In this document: one piece after another, positions 25,305 to 35,173 of the stretch
How positions within the stretch are numbered: the first letter of the stretch is position 1
Layout of the letters: each line of letters begins with the position of its first letter
Made by a program: the position numbers and the translations under genes
Origin: Microbacteriaceae bacterium
Lineage (GTDB): Bacteria > Actinomycetota > Actinomycetes > Actinomycetales > Microbacteriaceae
Length of the DNA: 45,622 bases
Assembly: GCA_025464815.1 (NCBI GenBank)
Contig: JAODMW010000113.1
Location: 1-45,622, forward strand
Reading direction: 5' to 3'
The notes under the pieces: generated by a model
Seen by the model: only the letters and a program-made list of their open reading frames with translations
Told to the model about the DNA's origin: nothing
Database searches by the model: none

Positions 25305-26051
25305 TTACTTCTTGTTGCCCTGCGCTGCGACAGCCGCGGCACCGGCGGCGGCGGCTTCCGGGTCGAGGTATTCGCCCGGCTTCAGAGGCAGGAAGTCGTC
25401 CCCCAGGGTGTAGACGAGCGGGATGCCGGTCGGGATGTTGAGTTCCGCGATATCCGCATCGGAGATATCGTCGAGGTGCTTGACCAGCGCACGCAGGGAG
25501 TTGCCGTGCGCGGTCACGAGCACCGTCTTGCCCGCAGCGAGGTCGACCTTGATGTCGGACTCCCAGTAGGGCAGCATCCGGTCGATCACCAGTTTGAGGG
25601 ATTCGGTGCGTGGTAGTTCGGCGCCAAGACCTGCATAGCGGGGGTCGTGAGCCTGGGAGAACTCGCTATCGTCGTCGAGCGGCGGCGGCGGAACGTCGAA
25701 GGAGCGACGCCAGGTCATGAACTGCTCCTGGCCGTACTGCTCGAGGGTCTGTGCCTTGTCCTTGCCCTGCAGGGCGCCGTAGTGGCGCTCGTTGAGGCGC
25801 CAGCTGCGCTTGACGTCGATCCAGTCCCGGTCGGCGACATCGAGAGCGATGTTGGCGGTGTGGATCGCGCGCTTGAGCACAGAGGTGTACTGGATCTCCG
25901 GCAGGATGCCCGACTCCGCAATGAGTTCGCCGGCGCGCGTCGCCTCGGCTCGGCCCTGGTCGCTCAGGTCGACGTCGACCCAGCCGGTGAAGAGGTTTTT
26001 CGTGTTCCAGTCGCTGTTGCCGTGGCGCAACAGGATGAGCGTGTGGGTCAT
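25305..26051 (-). CDS. gpmA: 2,3-bisphosphoglycerate-dependent phosphoglycerate mutase
   Basis: A 248-residue glycolytic enzyme interconverting 3- and 2-phosphoglycerate. The phosphohistidine motif is [10 protein letters not shown] (8-17), followed by [25 protein letters not shown] and the second histidine in [16 protein letters not shown]. An A/G-rich C-terminal tail (after [10 protein letters not shown]) is typical of actinobacteria. Position next to senX3/regX3 matches the mycobacterial gpm1 locus. The ATG at 26051 has only a weak ribosome site. It converges on phoU. Confidence 0.95.
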   Translation of the reverse strand: MTHTLILLRHGNSDWNTKNLFTGWVDVDLSDQGRAEATRAGELIAESGILPEIQYTSVLKRAIHTANIALDVADRDWIDVKRSWRLNERHYGALQGKDKAQTLEQYGQEQFMTWRRSFDVPPPPLDDDSEFSQAHDPRYAGLGAELPRTESLKLVIDRMLPYWESDIKVDLAAGKTVLVTAHGNSLRALVKHLDDISDADIAELNIPTGIPLVYTLGDDFLPLKPGEYLDPEAAAAGAAAVAAQGNKK

Positions 26052-26122
26052 GCCCCAACTCTACCGACGGCACGTGCTGCTTCGCCGTGACGAGAGGCCG
26101 AGCACGGCTGGGATACTGGGAT

Positions 26123-26908
26123 ATGCCCATCGGCTCGATCACTCGCGGAACGACGGGCACCAACCGCCTGCGGCGAATCGATCGCTGGATCGCCCAGCTT
26201 CCGGCGGTACGCCACTCGTCGGCGCCGCTCGTCGTCGACCTCGGCTACGGGGCGTCTGCGACGACGACGCTCGAGCTGCATCAGCGACTCGGCCGGGTGC
26301 GGGCGGAGACGGAAGTGATCGGCATCGAAATCGATCCTGCGCGGGTGAAGCTGGCATCCGCATCCGTCAAGCCGGGCGTGAGCTTTCGGCTGGGTGGCTT
26401 CGAAGTCCCGCTGCCTCCGGGTCGCCTTGCCACGGTCATCAGGGCGCTGAACGTTCTTCGGCAGTACGACGAGTCGGCCGTGCTCGACGCATGGAAGATC
26501 ATGGTGTCGCGGCTCGAGCCCGGGGGCGTGCTCGTGGAGGGGACGTGCAACGAGGTCGGCCGCGTCGCCAGCTGGGTGGATGTCACGGCGGAGGGTCCCC
26601 AGACCCTCACGATCAGCCTCCGCCTCGCCGACCTTGAGAAGCCGTCGATCGTGGCGGAACGACTGCCGAAGGTACTCATCCACCGGAACGTGCCAGGCGA
26701 GAAGATCCACACCTTCCTGCTCGACCTCGACCGGCATTGGCAGCTGAACTCGCCGCTCTCCGTCTACGGGCCGTCGCAGCGCTGGATCGCGACGGCGCAG
26801 GGGCTGGCATCCGACGGCTGGCCCGTGCTGGGTACCAGGTCCCGCTGGAAGCTCGGCGAGCTCACAGTGGCCTGGGAAGCGATCGCGCCGAATGGGTTCG
26901 CGTGGTGA
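26123..26908 (+). CDS. Class I SAM-dependent methyltransferase-like protein
   Basis: A 261-residue soluble protein. The SAM-binding loop is PLVVDLGYGASATTTLEL (about 35-52), with the acidic end of strand 2 in VIGIEIDPARVKLA, and the motif IV region is RALNVLRQYDES. The last third (DRHWQLNSPLSVYGPSQRW) has no clear match. Similar proteins lie near gpm1 in other actinobacteria. Substrate unknown. I chose ATG 26123 over the track GTG 26087. It is divergent from gpmA and converges on the FUSC-like gene. Confidence 0.75.
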   Translation: MPIGSITRGTTGTNRLRRIDRWIAQLPAVRHSSAPLVVDLGYGASATTTLELHQRLGRVRAETEVIGIEIDPARVKLASASVKPGVSFRLGGFEVPLPPGRLATVIRALNVLRQYDESAVLDAWKIMVSRLEPGGVLVEGTCNEVGRVASWVDVTAEGPQTLTISLRLADLEKPSIVAERLPKVLIHRNVPGEKIHTFLLDLDRHWQLNSPLSVYGPSQRWIATAQGLASDGWPVLGTRSRWKLGELTVAWEAIAPNGFAW

Positions 26909-26946
26909 GACAGTAGCGGCAAGAAGGCAGCAGGGCAGACGGTCGG

Positions 26947-28044
26947 CTATACCTCGGGCAGGATCGCTCGCGCCTTGTCTTCCGCCAGACCCGCCGCGGT
27001 GAGCAGATCGACGAGAAGCGGTCGCAGCATGAGGACCACGGCGGAGTCCGTGATCGGGGCGCCCTTCGCGACGGTGTCCGGTCGCAGCCGCTCGGCGATC
27101 GCGACGAGGCCCACGCGCACCGTGTCGGCGAGCCGTGGATCATCGAGGCTCTGTGCCAGAAGCTGCACCGACGTCACGAGGTTCGCGACGATCGACGCGA
27201 TCGCGGGTCGCTCGACCCCGTCGCGGACGAGGAAGTCGATGCGGCGGCTGATCACCCTGAGGTTGCGAGTCGCGAGATCCATCCCGCGCAGTACTCGCGA
27301 CTGCGCCTCGAGATCCGGGCCGCGCCGCCGCTGCAGCGGAGAGATGCGGGCAATCGCTCGTGCGGAGTCGAGCGAAGAGCCCCAGTCGTCGATGACCGGC
27401 TGTGTTGCACGCAAGCGCTCGAGAGCGCGCTCGGCAGCCGATTGGTCGGCGCGGTCGAGTGCTGTGACAAGCGAGGACAGCGAGTCGGTGAACGCCGCGA
27501 AGAGTCGCTTGGCATCCGACAGCGCGATACGTCGGAGGTCCCTGGGGAGCAGCGCAGTGACGAGCAGCGCCATTGCGCCTCCGATGATTCCGTCGATGCT
27601 CCGCACGAATGGACCGCCCGCGGGCGCGGGGATGAGCATGACGAGCATCGATTGCACACCGGCAGCCACCGCGAACGCGTTGCTGGACGACAGTAGTCGC
27701 GCGACCAGCAGCGTGACGAACAACACGAGAGCGATCTGCCAGAGACCGTCACCGATGAGCAGCAGGAGCAACTCGCTGAGTGCGATGCCGATGACGATGC
27801 CGACAGCCGACTCGAGCACGCGCACCGGGCGCGCGTCCCGCACGAATCCGAGGCTCGAAATGGTCACGGTGACGGCCATCAGCGGCACGGCGTGACCGAG
27901 AAGAAAGCGGGCGATCGCATAGCCGAGCGTTGCGGCGACGACGATCTGCAGTGCGGGGACGATGGAGCCCACGACCCGCCCGCCAGAACCCCGGAAATCG
28001 AGGGTACTCAACAGGCCGGCACGCGGCGGCAGACCCGAGGACAC
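26947..28044 (-). CDS. FUSC-family inner membrane protein (aromatic-acid-exporter-like)
   Basis: A 365-residue membrane protein. Residues about 22-165 hold six hydrophobic helices (LQIVVAATLGYAIARFLLG, LMAVTVTISSLGF, AVGIVIGIALSELLLLLIG), the pattern of fusaric-acid-resistance/ArAE transporters. The C-terminal 200 residues are a soluble helical region rich in Arg and Asp. It probably exports organic acids, or is a structural relative. The GTG at 28044 lies 3 bp after the ygfZ stop; it is the last gene of a five-gene operon. Confidence 0.85.
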   Translation of the reverse strand: MSSGLPPRAGLLSTLDFRGSGGRVVGSIVPALQIVVAATLGYAIARFLLGHAVPLMAVTVTISSLGFVRDARPVRVLESAVGIVIGIALSELLLLLIGDGLWQIALVLFVTLLVARLLSSSNAFAVAAGVQSMLVMLIPAPAGGPFVRSIDGIIGGAMALLVTALLPRDLRRIALSDAKRLFAAFTDSLSSLVTALDRADQSAAERALERLRATQPVIDDWGSSLDSARAIARISPLQRRRGPDLEAQSRVLRGMDLATRNLRVISRRIDFLVRDGVERPAIASIVANLVTSVQLLAQSLDDPRLADTVRVGLVAIAERLRPDTVAKGAPITDSAVVLMLRPLLVDLLTAAGLAEDKARAILPEV

Positions 28045-28047
28045 GAT

Positions 28048-29130
28048 CTATCGCTTGACAGCGCCGAGTCGCGGCAGCCGGGGGACGTTCGCGGAAGCCC
28101 CGGCATCCGGTGGCACGACGACCTCCTGGGCGGCCGGGACGAGGACGCCCTCCGCGCGCACGGCGAGCTCTGCCGCGGGGTCCGTCGAGCGTTTGATCAC
28201 GGCGAGCGCGATCGGTCCGAGTTCGAAGTGCATGGCTACGGATGTCACGAGACCGACGACCGTTTCGCCGAGAAGTACCTCGTCCCCCTGTCTCGGCAGC
28301 ACGGCATCCGAACCGTCGAGGTGGAGCATCACGAGGCGTCGCGGCGGATGCCCGAGGTTGTGCACCTTGGCGACCGTCTCCTGTCCGCGATAGCAACCCT
28401 TGCTGAGGTGGACCGCCGAGCGCAGCCAGTCCAGCTCGTGCGGGATCGACTTTTCATCGGCCTCGGTGGCGAACCGGGGACGCCATGCCTCGATGCGCAG
28501 CGCCTCGAGTGCGAGGACCCCGGCGAGCGGAAGGTCGATGGCCGCAAGGTCAGCGCGGGCGACGAGAACCTCGCTGTAGGTCCACCCTGCCGCGGGGTGC
28601 TTGGCGACCACCGCGTACTGGTGTCCACCGGGCACGACGGACACCCAGGGATCGTGCCAGACCAGCGGTACCCCGTTCGGCGAGGCGACGGGAAGCGCGA
28701 GTGAGCCGAGCGTTCCGACCGTGGCGAATTCGTCCGTGCGGTCGGCGAGTTCGACGCGGAGCATGAAGCGCATCTTGTCGAGCCAGGCGAAGAGGCCGGG
28801 CGCTTCGTCACGCTCGACGAGCAACCACAGCGCGACACCGTCGTCGACGAGTCGCACGGCGTATTCGAGCCGACCGGTCGGATCGAGCAGTAGCGTCTCG
28901 CTCGACTCCCCCGGCGTCAGACCCGCGACGCTCTGGCTCGTGAGCGAGTCGATCCAGCTCAGCCGATCAGGTCCTGTAACGGTCAGAACCGCGCGATGAG
29001 AGAGATCGACGATGGCTTCACCCGCGGCGAGCGCACGCTGTTCGGCGAGGGGGTTGCCATAGTGGGCGGCAACGCCCGCATCTCGATCCGTGGCCTCGAC
29101 GGCGCCCGGCCTCAGGAGAAAGTCACTCAA
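28048..29130 (-). CDS. ygfZ: YgfZ/GcvT-family folate-binding protein
   Basis: A 360-residue protein of the YgfZ branch of the GcvT fold, which uses folate to support assembly or repair of certain Fe-S enzymes. The diagnostic motif KGCYRGQE is at 244-251 with the conserved cysteine. Other segments are VDLSHRAVLTVTGPDRLSWIDSLTSQ and LDPTGRLEY. The start is a TTG at 29130, inside the last codons of the nitrobindin gene (8-bp overlap); no better start exists downstream. The FUSC gene follows after 3 bp. Confidence 0.92.
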   Translation of the reverse strand: MSDFLLRPGAVEATDRDAGVAAHYGNPLAEQRALAAGEAIVDLSHRAVLTVTGPDRLSWIDSLTSQSVAGLTPGESSETLLLDPTGRLEYAVRLVDDGVALWLLVERDEAPGLFAWLDKMRFMLRVELADRTDEFATVGTLGSLALPVASPNGVPLVWHDPWVSVVPGGHQYAVVAKHPAAGWTYSEVLVARADLAAIDLPLAGVLALEALRIEAWRPRFATEADEKSIPHELDWLRSAVHLSKGCYRGQETVAKVHNLGHPPRRLVMLHLDGSDAVLPRQGDEVLLGETVVGLVTSVAMHFELGPIALAVIKRSTDPAAELAVRAEGVLVPAAQEVVVPPDAGASANVPRLPRLGAVKR

Positions 29131-29743
29131 GGCGGGCCAGCCGACCGGATGCGTGTGTCGCGAGTTCCTGGCCGAGAGCCGCGATGTCCCAGGCCCAGAG
29201 GAGATGGTTCTCGACGAGGCCGTAGATCCGTGTGGATGCGGTGTGCTCCTTCGAGGTGACAGAGCGCATCACGGCATCCGTCGCCAGATCGATACGCGGC
29301 CCCTTCACCTGGCCGACGTAGAGTTCGCTGACACCGCCCGGATGCAAAATCGACACCTCGATGTCGAAACCGTCGGATGCATTCCGCAGGGTCTCCACGG
29401 CGCGAGCCGTCGTGAAGGGCTGCGCGCCGACACCGCGCAGAAGACCAGGGCCCGGATCGCCCTCGGTCGCCGCTCGGCTCAGCCGCCAGTATCCGGTCTC
29501 GGTTGCGAGAGGCTGCGACTCCATCGCCTGCCCCGACCCGATCGAAGGATCGAGCAACCACGTGTACGAGGTGTAGTTGAGGTGCGGCAGACCGTCGTGA
29601 CTGAAGCTGAGACGCTGACCGAACTCATAGTTGCGGGTTTCCTCGCCGACCTCGTAGTTGACGACGCCGGTGCCCTCCCAGACCCCGATCAGCCAGGAAA
29701 GAGGAACCAGCTCGGCCGGCAGGTTGGCGTCGAGCTCGATCAT
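29123..29743 (-). CDS. Nitrobindin-like heme-binding beta-barrel protein
   Basis: A 206-residue FABP/THAP4-type ten-stranded barrel. The family motif GxWxGxG appears as LIGVWEGTGVVNYE (about 18-31), followed by QRLSFSHDGLPHLNYTSYTW, ETGYWRL and the C-terminal region LATHASGRL that should hold the proximal heme histidine. Bacterial nitrobindins bind ferric heme and can isomerise peroxynitrite. I chose ATG 29743, which gives the family N-terminus; the track ORF extends far upstream. It overlaps ygfZ by 8 bp. Confidence 0.88.
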   Translation of the reverse strand: MIELDANLPAELVPLSWLIGVWEGTGVVNYEVGEETRNYEFGQRLSFSHDGLPHLNYTSYTWLLDPSIGSGQAMESQPLATETGYWRLSRAATEGDPGPGLLRGVGAQPFTTARAVETLRNASDGFDIEVSILHPGGVSELYVGQVKGPRIDLATDAVMRSVTSKEHTASTRIYGLVENHLLWAWDIAALGQELATHASGRLARLE

Positions 29744-29772
29744 GAGCGAGATTCGATCATGAGCTGCGACTA

Positions 29773-29883
29773 TCAGCGCTGGCCGCGGAACAGGTTGTAC
29801 AGCACCACGACGGAGACATAGCCGATCGCCAGTGTGGCCAACACGAGCAGGCCGATGAAGAACAGTTCCAGACCGAGGTACAT
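29773..29883 (-). CDS. 36-residue small membrane protein
   Basis: Too short for the ORF track. On the minus strand an ATG at 29883 opens a frame beginning MYLGLELFFIGLLVLATLA, continuing as one membrane helix and ending in FRGQR and TGA. The ATG lies 9 bp after the stop of the 101-residue membrane protein and the gene ends 29 bp before nitrobindin, so it fits neatly into the operon. No clear ribosome site is visible; coupling to the upstream gene is likely. Function unknown. Confidence 0.7.
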   Translation of the reverse strand: MYLGLELFFIGLLVLATLAIGYVSVVVLYNLFRGQR

Positions 29884-29892
29884 GGGTCAATT

Positions 29893-30198
29893 CTATGCCG
29901 AGGCCAGCTGCAGTGCGCCAAGCACGGCAGTGGCGATCGCGAGGATCACGACCGAGCCGCCGAGGCTGGCCATCATGCGATTGACGAGGCCCTCCTTGCG
30001 ATCCAGCGAGAGCTGCACGCAGAAAGTCACGATCGTGGCACCGGCGAGCACGATCGGAACCCAGGTCAGGTACTGGTCGACCGGCACCAGGATGCCGATG
30101 AGTACCGCGCCGACCACGGCGAGAATCCAGATCGGAATCACGCTGCTGAGTGCCAGGCGTTTGCCCTGCTGGTCGATGGTCACGCTCCAATCTTGCAC
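29893..30198 (-). CDS. Small integral membrane protein (101 aa)
   Basis: Three predicted transmembrane helices: VIPIWILAVVGAVLIGILV (about 20-38), LTWVPIVLAGATIVTFCVQL (44-63) and SLGGSVVILAIATAVLGALQ (78-98), with a short basic loop (SLDRKEGLVNRM) between the last two. It begins with GTG at 30198; V6 is an alternative. First gene of the operon leading to the 36-residue protein, nitrobindin, ygfZ and the FUSC gene; divergent from glnR. I do not recognise a named family. Confidence 0.8.
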   Translation of the reverse strand: MQDWSVTIDQQGKRLALSSVIPIWILAVVGAVLIGILVPVDQYLTWVPIVLAGATIVTFCVQLSLDRKEGLVNRMMASLGGSVVILAIATAVLGALQLASA

Positions 30199-30259
30199 CC
30201 TCGCGCGGATTGGCCGCTAAAAGAGCCTTTAGACTGTCGTCTGGCACTTGGAGGACCCG

Positions 30260-30952
30260 TTGGCGCAGCTATTGATCCTGACTTCTGCCGTCAACAGCGA
30301 CGTCTTACCGGCGCTCGGGCTTCTCAGCCACCGCACTCGCCAGATTCCCGCTGAGCCGGCATCCCTCATCACCGCGCCCAGTTGCGATCTCATCCTGGTG
30401 GACGCCCGCCAGGATCTGGCCAGCGCCAAGTCCCTCTGCAAGATTCTCAACACCACGGGCGTGAACGTTCCGCTCATGCTGATTCTCACCGAGGGCGGCC
30501 TCACCGCCGTCAGCGCCGACTGGGGAATCGACGATGTCATTCTCGAAACGGCGGGACCCGCGGAGGTGGATGCCCGCATCCGCCTCGTCGTCGGACGCCA
30601 GGCTCTCGACAAGACGAGCAACAAGATCCACGCCTCCGGCGTCGTGATCGACGAGGCCAGTTATTCGGCCAAGGTGCATGGACGCCCGCTCGACCTCACC
30701 TTCAAGGAGTTCGAGCTGCTGCGCTTTCTCGCGACGCATCCTTCCCGCGTCTTCACGCGCGAACAGCTGCTGAGCGAGGTCTGGGGCTACGACTACTTCG
30801 GCGGCACCCGCACCGTCGACGTCCATGTGCGACGCCTGCGCGCGAAGCTCGGCGATCTCGAGTCGCTCATCGGAACCGTACGCAACGTCGGATACCGCTT
30901 CAACGTCTACGAGGACGACCCAGAACGCCTTGCCCAATCCGTCAACTCCTGA
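30260..30952 (+). CDS. glnR: GlnR-like winged-helix response regulator
   Basis: A 230-residue OmpR-type regulator with an atypical receiver. The N-terminal domain keeps the GlnR pattern ([58 protein letters not shown]) but lacks the usual acidic phosphorylation pocket. The C-terminal winged helix is complete ([48 protein letters not shown]). In actinomycetes GlnR controls nitrogen assimilation genes. TTG 30260 is chosen because GGAGGA lies four bases before it; the track TTG at 30248 would bury that site. Next to mshD, as in mycobacteria. Confidence 0.88.
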   Translation: MAQLLILTSAVNSDVLPALGLLSHRTRQIPAEPASLITAPSCDLILVDARQDLASAKSLCKILNTTGVNVPLMLILTEGGLTAVSADWGIDDVILETAGPAEVDARIRLVVGRQALDKTSNKIHASGVVIDEASYSAKVHGRPLDLTFKEFELLRFLATHPSRVFTREQLLSEVWGYDYFGGTRTVDVHVRRLRAKLGDLESLIGTVRNVGYRFNVYEDDPERLAQSVNS

Positions 30953-31736
30953 CCTCGGGGCCCTGTTGCGCATCGCCGAGGCGGCGCGCAATCATGACGG
31001 CCAGCCGCCGTTCTCCGACCAGAGTCTCGTCGACCTGCGGACGGGAGAGCGCGAAGCGATCCTGATCGCGGAGGTCGCGGCGGCGATCGTGTCCCCGACC
31101 GAGGCCGAGTTCGTCGTGGCTCCGGATGCCCGCGGGCACGGCCACGGAACGGCGCTGCTCGAACGGATCATCGCCGGGGCAAGCGGAGAGCTGCGCATCT
31201 GGGCCCACGGGGACCACCCGGCAGCCCGCAGGCTCGCCCGCAGCCACGGTCTCCAGCCGATCCGCGAACTGCTGCAGCTGCGGGCACCCGTCCCCGAACT
31301 CAGACCGGTCGAGACGGAGCACTTTCTTCCCGGGCAGGATGAGGAGGCCTGGCTGGCGCTCAACGCGAAGGCCTTCGCATCCCACCCGGAACAGGGTTCG
31401 GTGAGCCGGGCGGACCTCGACGAGCTGATGTCCGAGAGCTGGTTCAGCAGCGACGACTTCCTCGTTCTCCGCGACGGCAACCAGATGATCGGCTTCTGCT
31501 GGCTCAAGACCGAGGGTGGGCTGGGAGAGTTCTACGTGGTCGGCGTCGATCCGGAGCGACAGCGGCAGGGACTGGGCCGACGACTCATGGATGCCGGCTT
31601 CGCGCGTCTTGCCGAGCTGGGCATCCGTACCGCGTCCCTGTATGTCGAGGCCGACAACGCCCCGGCGGTGGAGCTCTACCGGTCGCTCGGTTTCGTCGAC
31701 CACTCGGTCGACATCCAGTACGCGCTGATCCGCTGA
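30930..31736 (+). CDS. mshD: Mycothiol synthase
   Basis: Catalyses acetylation of Cys-GlcN-Ins, the last step of mycothiol synthesis. The chain of about 268 residues has two GNAT domains: a degenerate N-terminal one ([16 protein letters not shown]) and an active C-terminal one with [23 protein letters not shown] and [21 protein letters not shown]. The start is uncertain: TTG 30930 overlaps the glnR end by 23 bp and lies rather far from GAGGA; TTG 30966 is possible. The adjacency to glnR matches mycobacteria and indicates a mycothiol-producing actinomycete. Confidence 0.9.
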   Translation: MPNPSTPDLGALLRIAEAARNHDGQPPFSDQSLVDLRTGEREAILIAEVAAAIVSPTEAEFVVAPDARGHGHGTALLERIIAGASGELRIWAHGDHPAARRLARSHGLQPIRELLQLRAPVPELRPVETEHFLPGQDEEAWLALNAKAFASHPEQGSVSRADLDELMSESWFSSDDFLVLRDGNQMIGFCWLKTEGGLGEFYVVGVDPERQRQGLGRRLMDAGFARLAELGIRTASLYVEADNAPAVELYRSLGFVDHSVDIQYALIR

Positions 31737-31854
31737 CCTCACGGCGCAACCCCGACCCGAACCGTTGCGGGGGATCGTGCGCGGCGAGTCCGCCATCGGG
31801 ATATCGACTCGCCTGGAGCCTCCTCCGCAACTGGGGTGGGCAGGCCGTGGCTGC

Positions 31855-31883
31855 GTTAACCCCGCGTTCACATCCCTCTCAAT
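31855..31883 (+). promoter_or_regulatory. PHO-box-like repeats upstream of ppk1
   Basis: GTTAACC and GTTCACA start exactly 11 bp apart, with a weaker third unit (TCTCAAT) after another 11 bp. The site is 33 bp before the ppk1 start and is of the same type as those at phoU and pstS. Confidence 0.62.
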
Positions 31884-31915
31884 ACTCCCGAAGGGTGAAG
31901 TGGGATGATGATGCA

Positions 31916-34090
31916 ATGGACAGCGAGACCTATCTGGGCGAGGCAGGGCTCGCCACTGACACCCTCGACGACGACTACGACTCCAGCTGGGTGGACGACG
32001 GCACTCTTCCGCCGAACCGGTATCTCGACCGCGAACTGAGCTGGCTCGCCTTCAACACGCGCGTGCTCGAGCTCGCCGAAGACCCGGAACTCCCACTGCT
32101 CGAACGCGCGAACTTCCTCGCGATCTTCGCCAGCAATCTCGACGAGTTCTTCATGGTGCGCATCGCTGGTCTCAAGCGCCGCATCCTCACCGGCCTCGCG
32201 GTCCCGACCAACGTCGGTACCGCGCCGACGGAGGTGCTCGCCGTGATCCAGGATCGCGCCCACGAGTTGCAGGCACGTCACGCCGCCGCCTTCCGCGACC
32301 TCGTCAAGCCCGACCTCGATGATGCCGGAATCCACATCGAGACCTGGAGCGATCTCGGCCCCGCCGACCGCGAGTCGCTGGACGAGATCTTCTCGGCGCG
32401 GATCTTCCCGGTGCTCATGCCTCTCGCGGTCGATCCGGCGCACCCCTTCCCGTACATCTCGGGGCTCTCGCTCAACCTGTCGATCCGGGTGCGCAACCCC
32501 AAGATCGGCAAGGAGGAGTTCGCGCGCCTCAAGGTGCCGCCGATGCTGCCGCGCTTCGTGCAGCTCCCGGATGACGGCAGCGGCCTGCTGCGCTTCATCC
32601 CGCTCGAAGACCTCATTTCCAATCACCTGGGGGACCTCTTCCCCGGCATGGAGATCCTCGACCACCACGAATTCCGAGTTACCCGCAACGAGGATGTCGA
32701 GGTCGAGGAGGACGAGTCGGAGAACCTCATCCAGACTCTCGAACGCGAACTGCTGCGCCGCCGGTTCGGACCGCCGATCCGCCTCGAGATCACCGACGAC
32801 ATGGACGAGGTCACCCTCAACCTGCTCGTACGCGAACTCGACATCACGGAACAGGAGGTCTACCGGCTGCCGGCTCCACTCGATCTCGGTGGCCTGTTCG
32901 AGCTGGCCAAGATCGATCGGCCGCGGCTCAAATACAGCAGGCACGTTCCCACGACGAGCGTGAGCCTGCTGCCTACCGAGCCCAATGCCGCCCCAGACGT
33001 CTTCGGCTCGATCGACCGTCAGGACATCCTGCTGCACCACCCATACGAGTCGTTCGCGACGAGCGTGCAGTCCTTCCTCGAGCAGGCTGCTGCCGACCCC
33101 GACGTGCTCGCCATCAAACTGACCCTGTACCGCACCTCCGGCGACAGTCCGATCGTCGAGGCGCTCATCCAGGCGGCGGAGGCCGGCAAACAGGTGCTCG
33201 CGCTCGTGGAGATCAAGGCGCGCTTCGACGAGTCGGCGAACATCAGCTGGGCGCGCAAGCTCGAGAAGGCCGGCGTGCACGTGGTCTACGGGCTTGTCGG
33301 GCTCAAGACGCACTGCAAGCTCGCCCTCGTGATCCGCCAGGAGGGCGGCGTTCTTCGTCACTACAGCCACATCGGCACGGGCAACTACAACCCGAAGACG
33401 AGCCGCATCTACGAAGACCTCGGGCTCCTGACGGCGAGCGGCACGGTGGGAAAGGACCTCACGCGCCTCTTCAACGAGCTCTCCGGCTACGCCATCGAAA
33501 AGAAGTTCAAGCGTCTGCTCGTCGCTCCCCTGCACCTCCGGAAGGGATTGCTCAAACGCATCAAGACCGAAGCCGAGAACGCGCTGAACGGTTTGCCGTC
33601 AGGAATCCGGATCAAGCTCAACTCGATCGTCGACGAAGCGATAATCGACGCCCTCTACCGGGCGAGCGAGGCGGGTGTTCCGATCGAGCTGGTCGTGCGT
33701 GGCATCTGCGCGATCCGGCCGGGAGTGGAGGGGCTGAGCGAGAACATCAGGGTGCGCTCGATTCTCGGTCGCTACCTCGAACACTCGCGGATCTTCTCCT
33801 TCGTCAACGGCGGCGACCCCCAGGTCTACATCGGCAGCGCGGACATGATGCACCGTAATCTCGACCGTCGCGTCGAGGCGCTCGTGCGACTTACCAGCCC
33901 GGACCACCTGCGCGAGATCGATGAGCTGTTCGATCTCGCCATGTCGGACGAGACCTCCTCGTGGATGCTCGACGGAGACGGCACCTGGACCCGCCATCAC
34001 CGTGCGGATGATGGTTCGGAGCTCGAGGACATGCAGAATGTTCTGATGCGACAGATCAGCCAGAGAAAGCGCGTCGGAGTCAGCCGGTGA
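31916..34090 (+). CDS. ppk1: Polyphosphate kinase 1
   Basis: Reversibly polymerises the gamma-phosphate of ATP into polyphosphate. The 724-residue protein shows the N-terminal [37 protein letters not shown], the phosphorylated histidine H485 in [20 protein letters not shown], and the second PLD-like motif in [21 protein letters not shown] 30-residue acidic N-terminal extension precedes the domain. ATG 31916 follows a weak GTGGGA site; the track start at 31847 lies before the PHO-like box. It overlaps the downstream mutT1-like gene by GTGA. Confidence 0.96.
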   Translation: MDSETYLGEAGLATDTLDDDYDSSWVDDGTLPPNRYLDRELSWLAFNTRVLELAEDPELPLLERANFLAIFASNLDEFFMVRIAGLKRRILTGLAVPTNVGTAPTEVLAVIQDRAHELQARHAAAFRDLVKPDLDDAGIHIETWSDLGPADRESLDEIFSARIFPVLMPLAVDPAHPFPYISGLSLNLSIRVRNPKIGKEEFARLKVPPMLPRFVQLPDDGSGLLRFIPLEDLISNHLGDLFPGMEILDHHEFRVTRNEDVEVEEDESENLIQTLERELLRRRFGPPIRLEITDDMDEVTLNLLVRELDITEQEVYRLPAPLDLGGLFELAKIDRPRLKYSRHVPTTSVSLLPTEPNAAPDVFGSIDRQDILLHHPYESFATSVQSFLEQAAADPDVLAIKLTLYRTSGDSPIVEALIQAAEAGKQVLALVEIKARFDESANISWARKLEKAGVHVVYGLVGLKTHCKLALVIRQEGGVLRHYSHIGTGNYNPKTSRIYEDLGLLTASGTVGKDLTRLFNELSGYAIEKKFKRLLVAPLHLRKGLLKRIKTEAENALNGLPSGIRIKLNSIVDEAIIDALYRASEAGVPIELVVRGICAIRPGVEGLSENIRVRSILGRYLEHSRIFSFVNGGDPQVYIGSADMMHRNLDRRVEALVRLTSPDHLREIDELFDLAMSDETSSWMLDGDGTWTRHHRADDGSELEDMQNVLMRQISQRKRVGVSR

Positions 34091-35037
34091 CGATCGCAGG
34101 ACCTTCCGTGGTCCTCGCTGCCGGCGCGATCTGCTGGCGCACCGTGGCGGGCAAGACCCAGGTGCTGCTGGTGCACCGGGGGGAACGCGCCGACACATCC
34201 CTGCCGAAGGGAAAGATGGATCCGGGAGAGACGCCCCCGCAAACTGCCGTGCGCGAGATCGCCGAAGAGACCGGACTCTCGATCACCCTCGGTGCTCCAC
34301 TGGGAACGACCGAGTACACGATGCCGGGCGGTCGGGAGACGATCGGCTATTACTGGGCCGCCGAAGTGAACGACAGCATCGCCGCCGCATCCACCTTCGT
34401 CCCCAACCAGGAGATCGCCGCCGTCGAATGGCTCTCGATCAGGGCGGCGCGCGGCGCGCTCACCTACGAGCGCGATCGGGACGTGCTCGACCGCTTCGCC
34501 GAGCGGGTCAGTGCAGGCACCGCACGCACCTTCCCGATCATCGCGCTGCGCCACGGCAAGGCGGTTCCTCCGGCGAGCTGGGACGGACCGGATGCCACGC
34601 GTCCCTTGCTGCACCGCGGCCTCGAACAGTCGCAGAGTGTGGCGCCCGCCGTTGCGGCGTGGAGCCCGAAGAAGCTCATCAGCAGCACCGCGACTCGCTG
34701 CCTCGCCACCATCGAGCCCATAGCTGCCCTGACCGGGCTGCCCGTCAAGCAGTCGGCCGGCATCAGCCAGGACGCCTACGAGGACGGCACGGCGAAAGTC
34801 CGCAACATCGTCACCAAACGGGTGCGGAAACAGGAGTCGGTGGTGTTCTGCAGCCACGGCCCCGTTCTGCCCGAGATCATCGATGCGATCGCCGGGGCGA
34901 CGAACACGCCGCTGGATGCTCCGCTGCGCCGTGCCGCCATGCTGTCGACCTCGTCGTTCACCGTTCTGCATGTTTCGGTCGAGCATCCGGAAAATGGCCT
35001 CGTCGCGATCGAAACCCACGGCCCCGTGCTCGATTGA
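34087..35037 (+). CDS. MutT1-like NUDIX hydrolase/histidine phosphatase fusion
   Basis: A 316-residue two-domain protein. The NUDIX box [20 protein letters not shown] (from G42) is complete, in a domain spanning about 1-140. The second domain begins at [10 protein letters not shown] (the RHG motif of histidine phosphatases, about 156) and includes [13 protein letters not shown] and [11 protein letters not shown]. Mycobacterial MutT1, which degrades oxidised guanine nucleotides, has the same arrangement and also lies beside ppk. The GTG start overlaps the ppk1 stop by 4 bp, so the two are translationally coupled. Confidence 0.93.
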   Translation: MTIAGPSVVLAAGAICWRTVAGKTQVLLVHRGERADTSLPKGKMDPGETPPQTAVREIAEETGLSITLGAPLGTTEYTMPGGRETIGYYWAAEVNDSIAAASTFVPNQEIAAVEWLSIRAARGALTYERDRDVLDRFAERVSAGTARTFPIIALRHGKAVPPASWDGPDATRPLLHRGLEQSQSVAPAVAAWSPKKLISSTATRCLATIEPIAALTGLPVKQSAGISQDAYEDGTAKVRNIVTKRVRKQESVVFCSHGPVLPEIIDAIAGATNTPLDAPLRRAAMLSTSSFTVLHVSVEHPENGLVAIETHGPVLD

Positions 35038-35055
35038 GCCGGATATTTCCCCGTT

Positions 35056-35073
35056 GTTAACCCTCCGTTTACC
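35056..35073 (+). promoter_or_regulatory. PHO-box-like repeat upstream of pstS
   Basis: GTTAACC-CTCC-GTTTACC: two 7-base units exactly 11 bp apart, close to the actinobacterial PHO-box unit GTTCACC. It is located 100 bp before the pstS start in the gap after mutT1. Confidence 0.7.
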
Positions 35074-35173
35074 CAACGGGCCGAACTTGGACAACCTGCG
35101 TTCGTAACCTCGCTGGGGGGTCGGCACCGGCCCTCATCCTGTAATCCAAGCATCACCTCCCGAAGGGAACTCC

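Noticed and set aside
31868-33535. 555-residue minus-strand ORF opposite ppk1
   Set aside because: It is a shadow of the high-G+C ppk1 codons; composition is R/E/H-rich with no domain, while the plus strand encodes a full PPK1.
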